DNA from: Lucinisca nassula
Lineage: Eukaryota > Mollusca > Bivalvia > Lucinida > Lucinidae
Direction: 5' to 3'
DNA: 64,000 bases
Assembly: GCA_963580285.1 (NCBI GenBank)
Contig: OY757026.1
Coordinates: forward strand, 83,364,651-83,428,650
This document shows, piece by piece, positions 63,876 through 64,000 of this stretch. Each line of letters starts with the position of its first letter. The first letter of the stretch is position 1. The notes under the pieces were generated by a model. That model did not search any database, was not told the DNA's origin, and saw only the letters and a program-made list of their open reading frames with translations. A program made the position numbers and the translations under genes.

Positions 63876-64000
63876 TCTATTTATCATATGACATTTAAAA
63901 CGTATTTTATTCACGATTGTTTACAAAAATGTCAATATTCCGCCATTAGTAAACACGACGTCGTTAAGGATGTCGTACATGTAACGTTACGGGACGTATC

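Overview
This window is a repeat-saturated stretch of an animal nuclear genome. I infer a bivalve mollusc. The evidence is five exons of an inversin (INVS) orthologue with animal-style GT-AG introns, embedded in a mixture of retroelements, tRNA-derived SINEs, hairpin-ended tandem-array elements and TTAA-flanked palindromic MITEs of the kind I associate with bivalve genomes. The species cannot be named from the sequence. No bacterial operon, rRNA gene, CRISPR array or stand-alone tRNA gene was seen.

Layout. 1-3.8 kb: a minus-strand Ty3/gypsy retrotransposon (gag, protease, start of RT) running off the left edge, with a non-coding repeat inserted in pol and a textbook -1 frameshift signal between gag and pol. 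4.2-11.75 kb: SINE and LTR fragments, then a chain of tandem-array elements (about 160-, 340-, 330-, 130-, 175- and 42-bp units). 12.2-17.6 kb: a minus-strand non-LTR retrotransposon (endonuclease plus RT) split by a 3.06-kb hairpin-ended array element and by a palindromic MITE. 18.9-27.5 kb: a second minus-strand LINE split by a 6.7-kb fold-back element, which itself contains an array element, which in turn contains a 1.88-kb fold-back element with 0.63-kb arms. 28.9-30.3 kb: a plus-strand 5'-truncated LINE with a long open RT frame. 30.6-37.5 kb: SINEs, MITEs and a 629-bp TTAA element. 37.55-44.41 kb: a complete, very young LTR retrotransposon with two nearly identical 1.24-kb LTRs and a perfect 5-bp target duplication; it encodes a SCAN-related gag, a protease and an integrase but has no reverse transcriptase. 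44.6-64 kb: the 5' half of the INVS gene. Its introns hold about eleven copies of one palindromic TTAA-flanked MITE, several SINEs, a hAT fragment with a BED finger, and a TA-flanked transposon carrying five copies of a 217-bp satellite.

How it fits together. The only host gene I can support is INVS, whose N-terminal ankyrin repeats are split over exons at 46878, 52201, 55934, 57521 and 59413; the gene continues past the right edge. Everything else is mobile or tandemly repeated. Because many elements interrupt a recognisable host repeat, their exact ends and target duplications can be read directly, giving a relative insertion history (up to four nested levels at 18.9-27.5 kb). All family assignments come from motifs and internal comparison of the window; no database search was possible.
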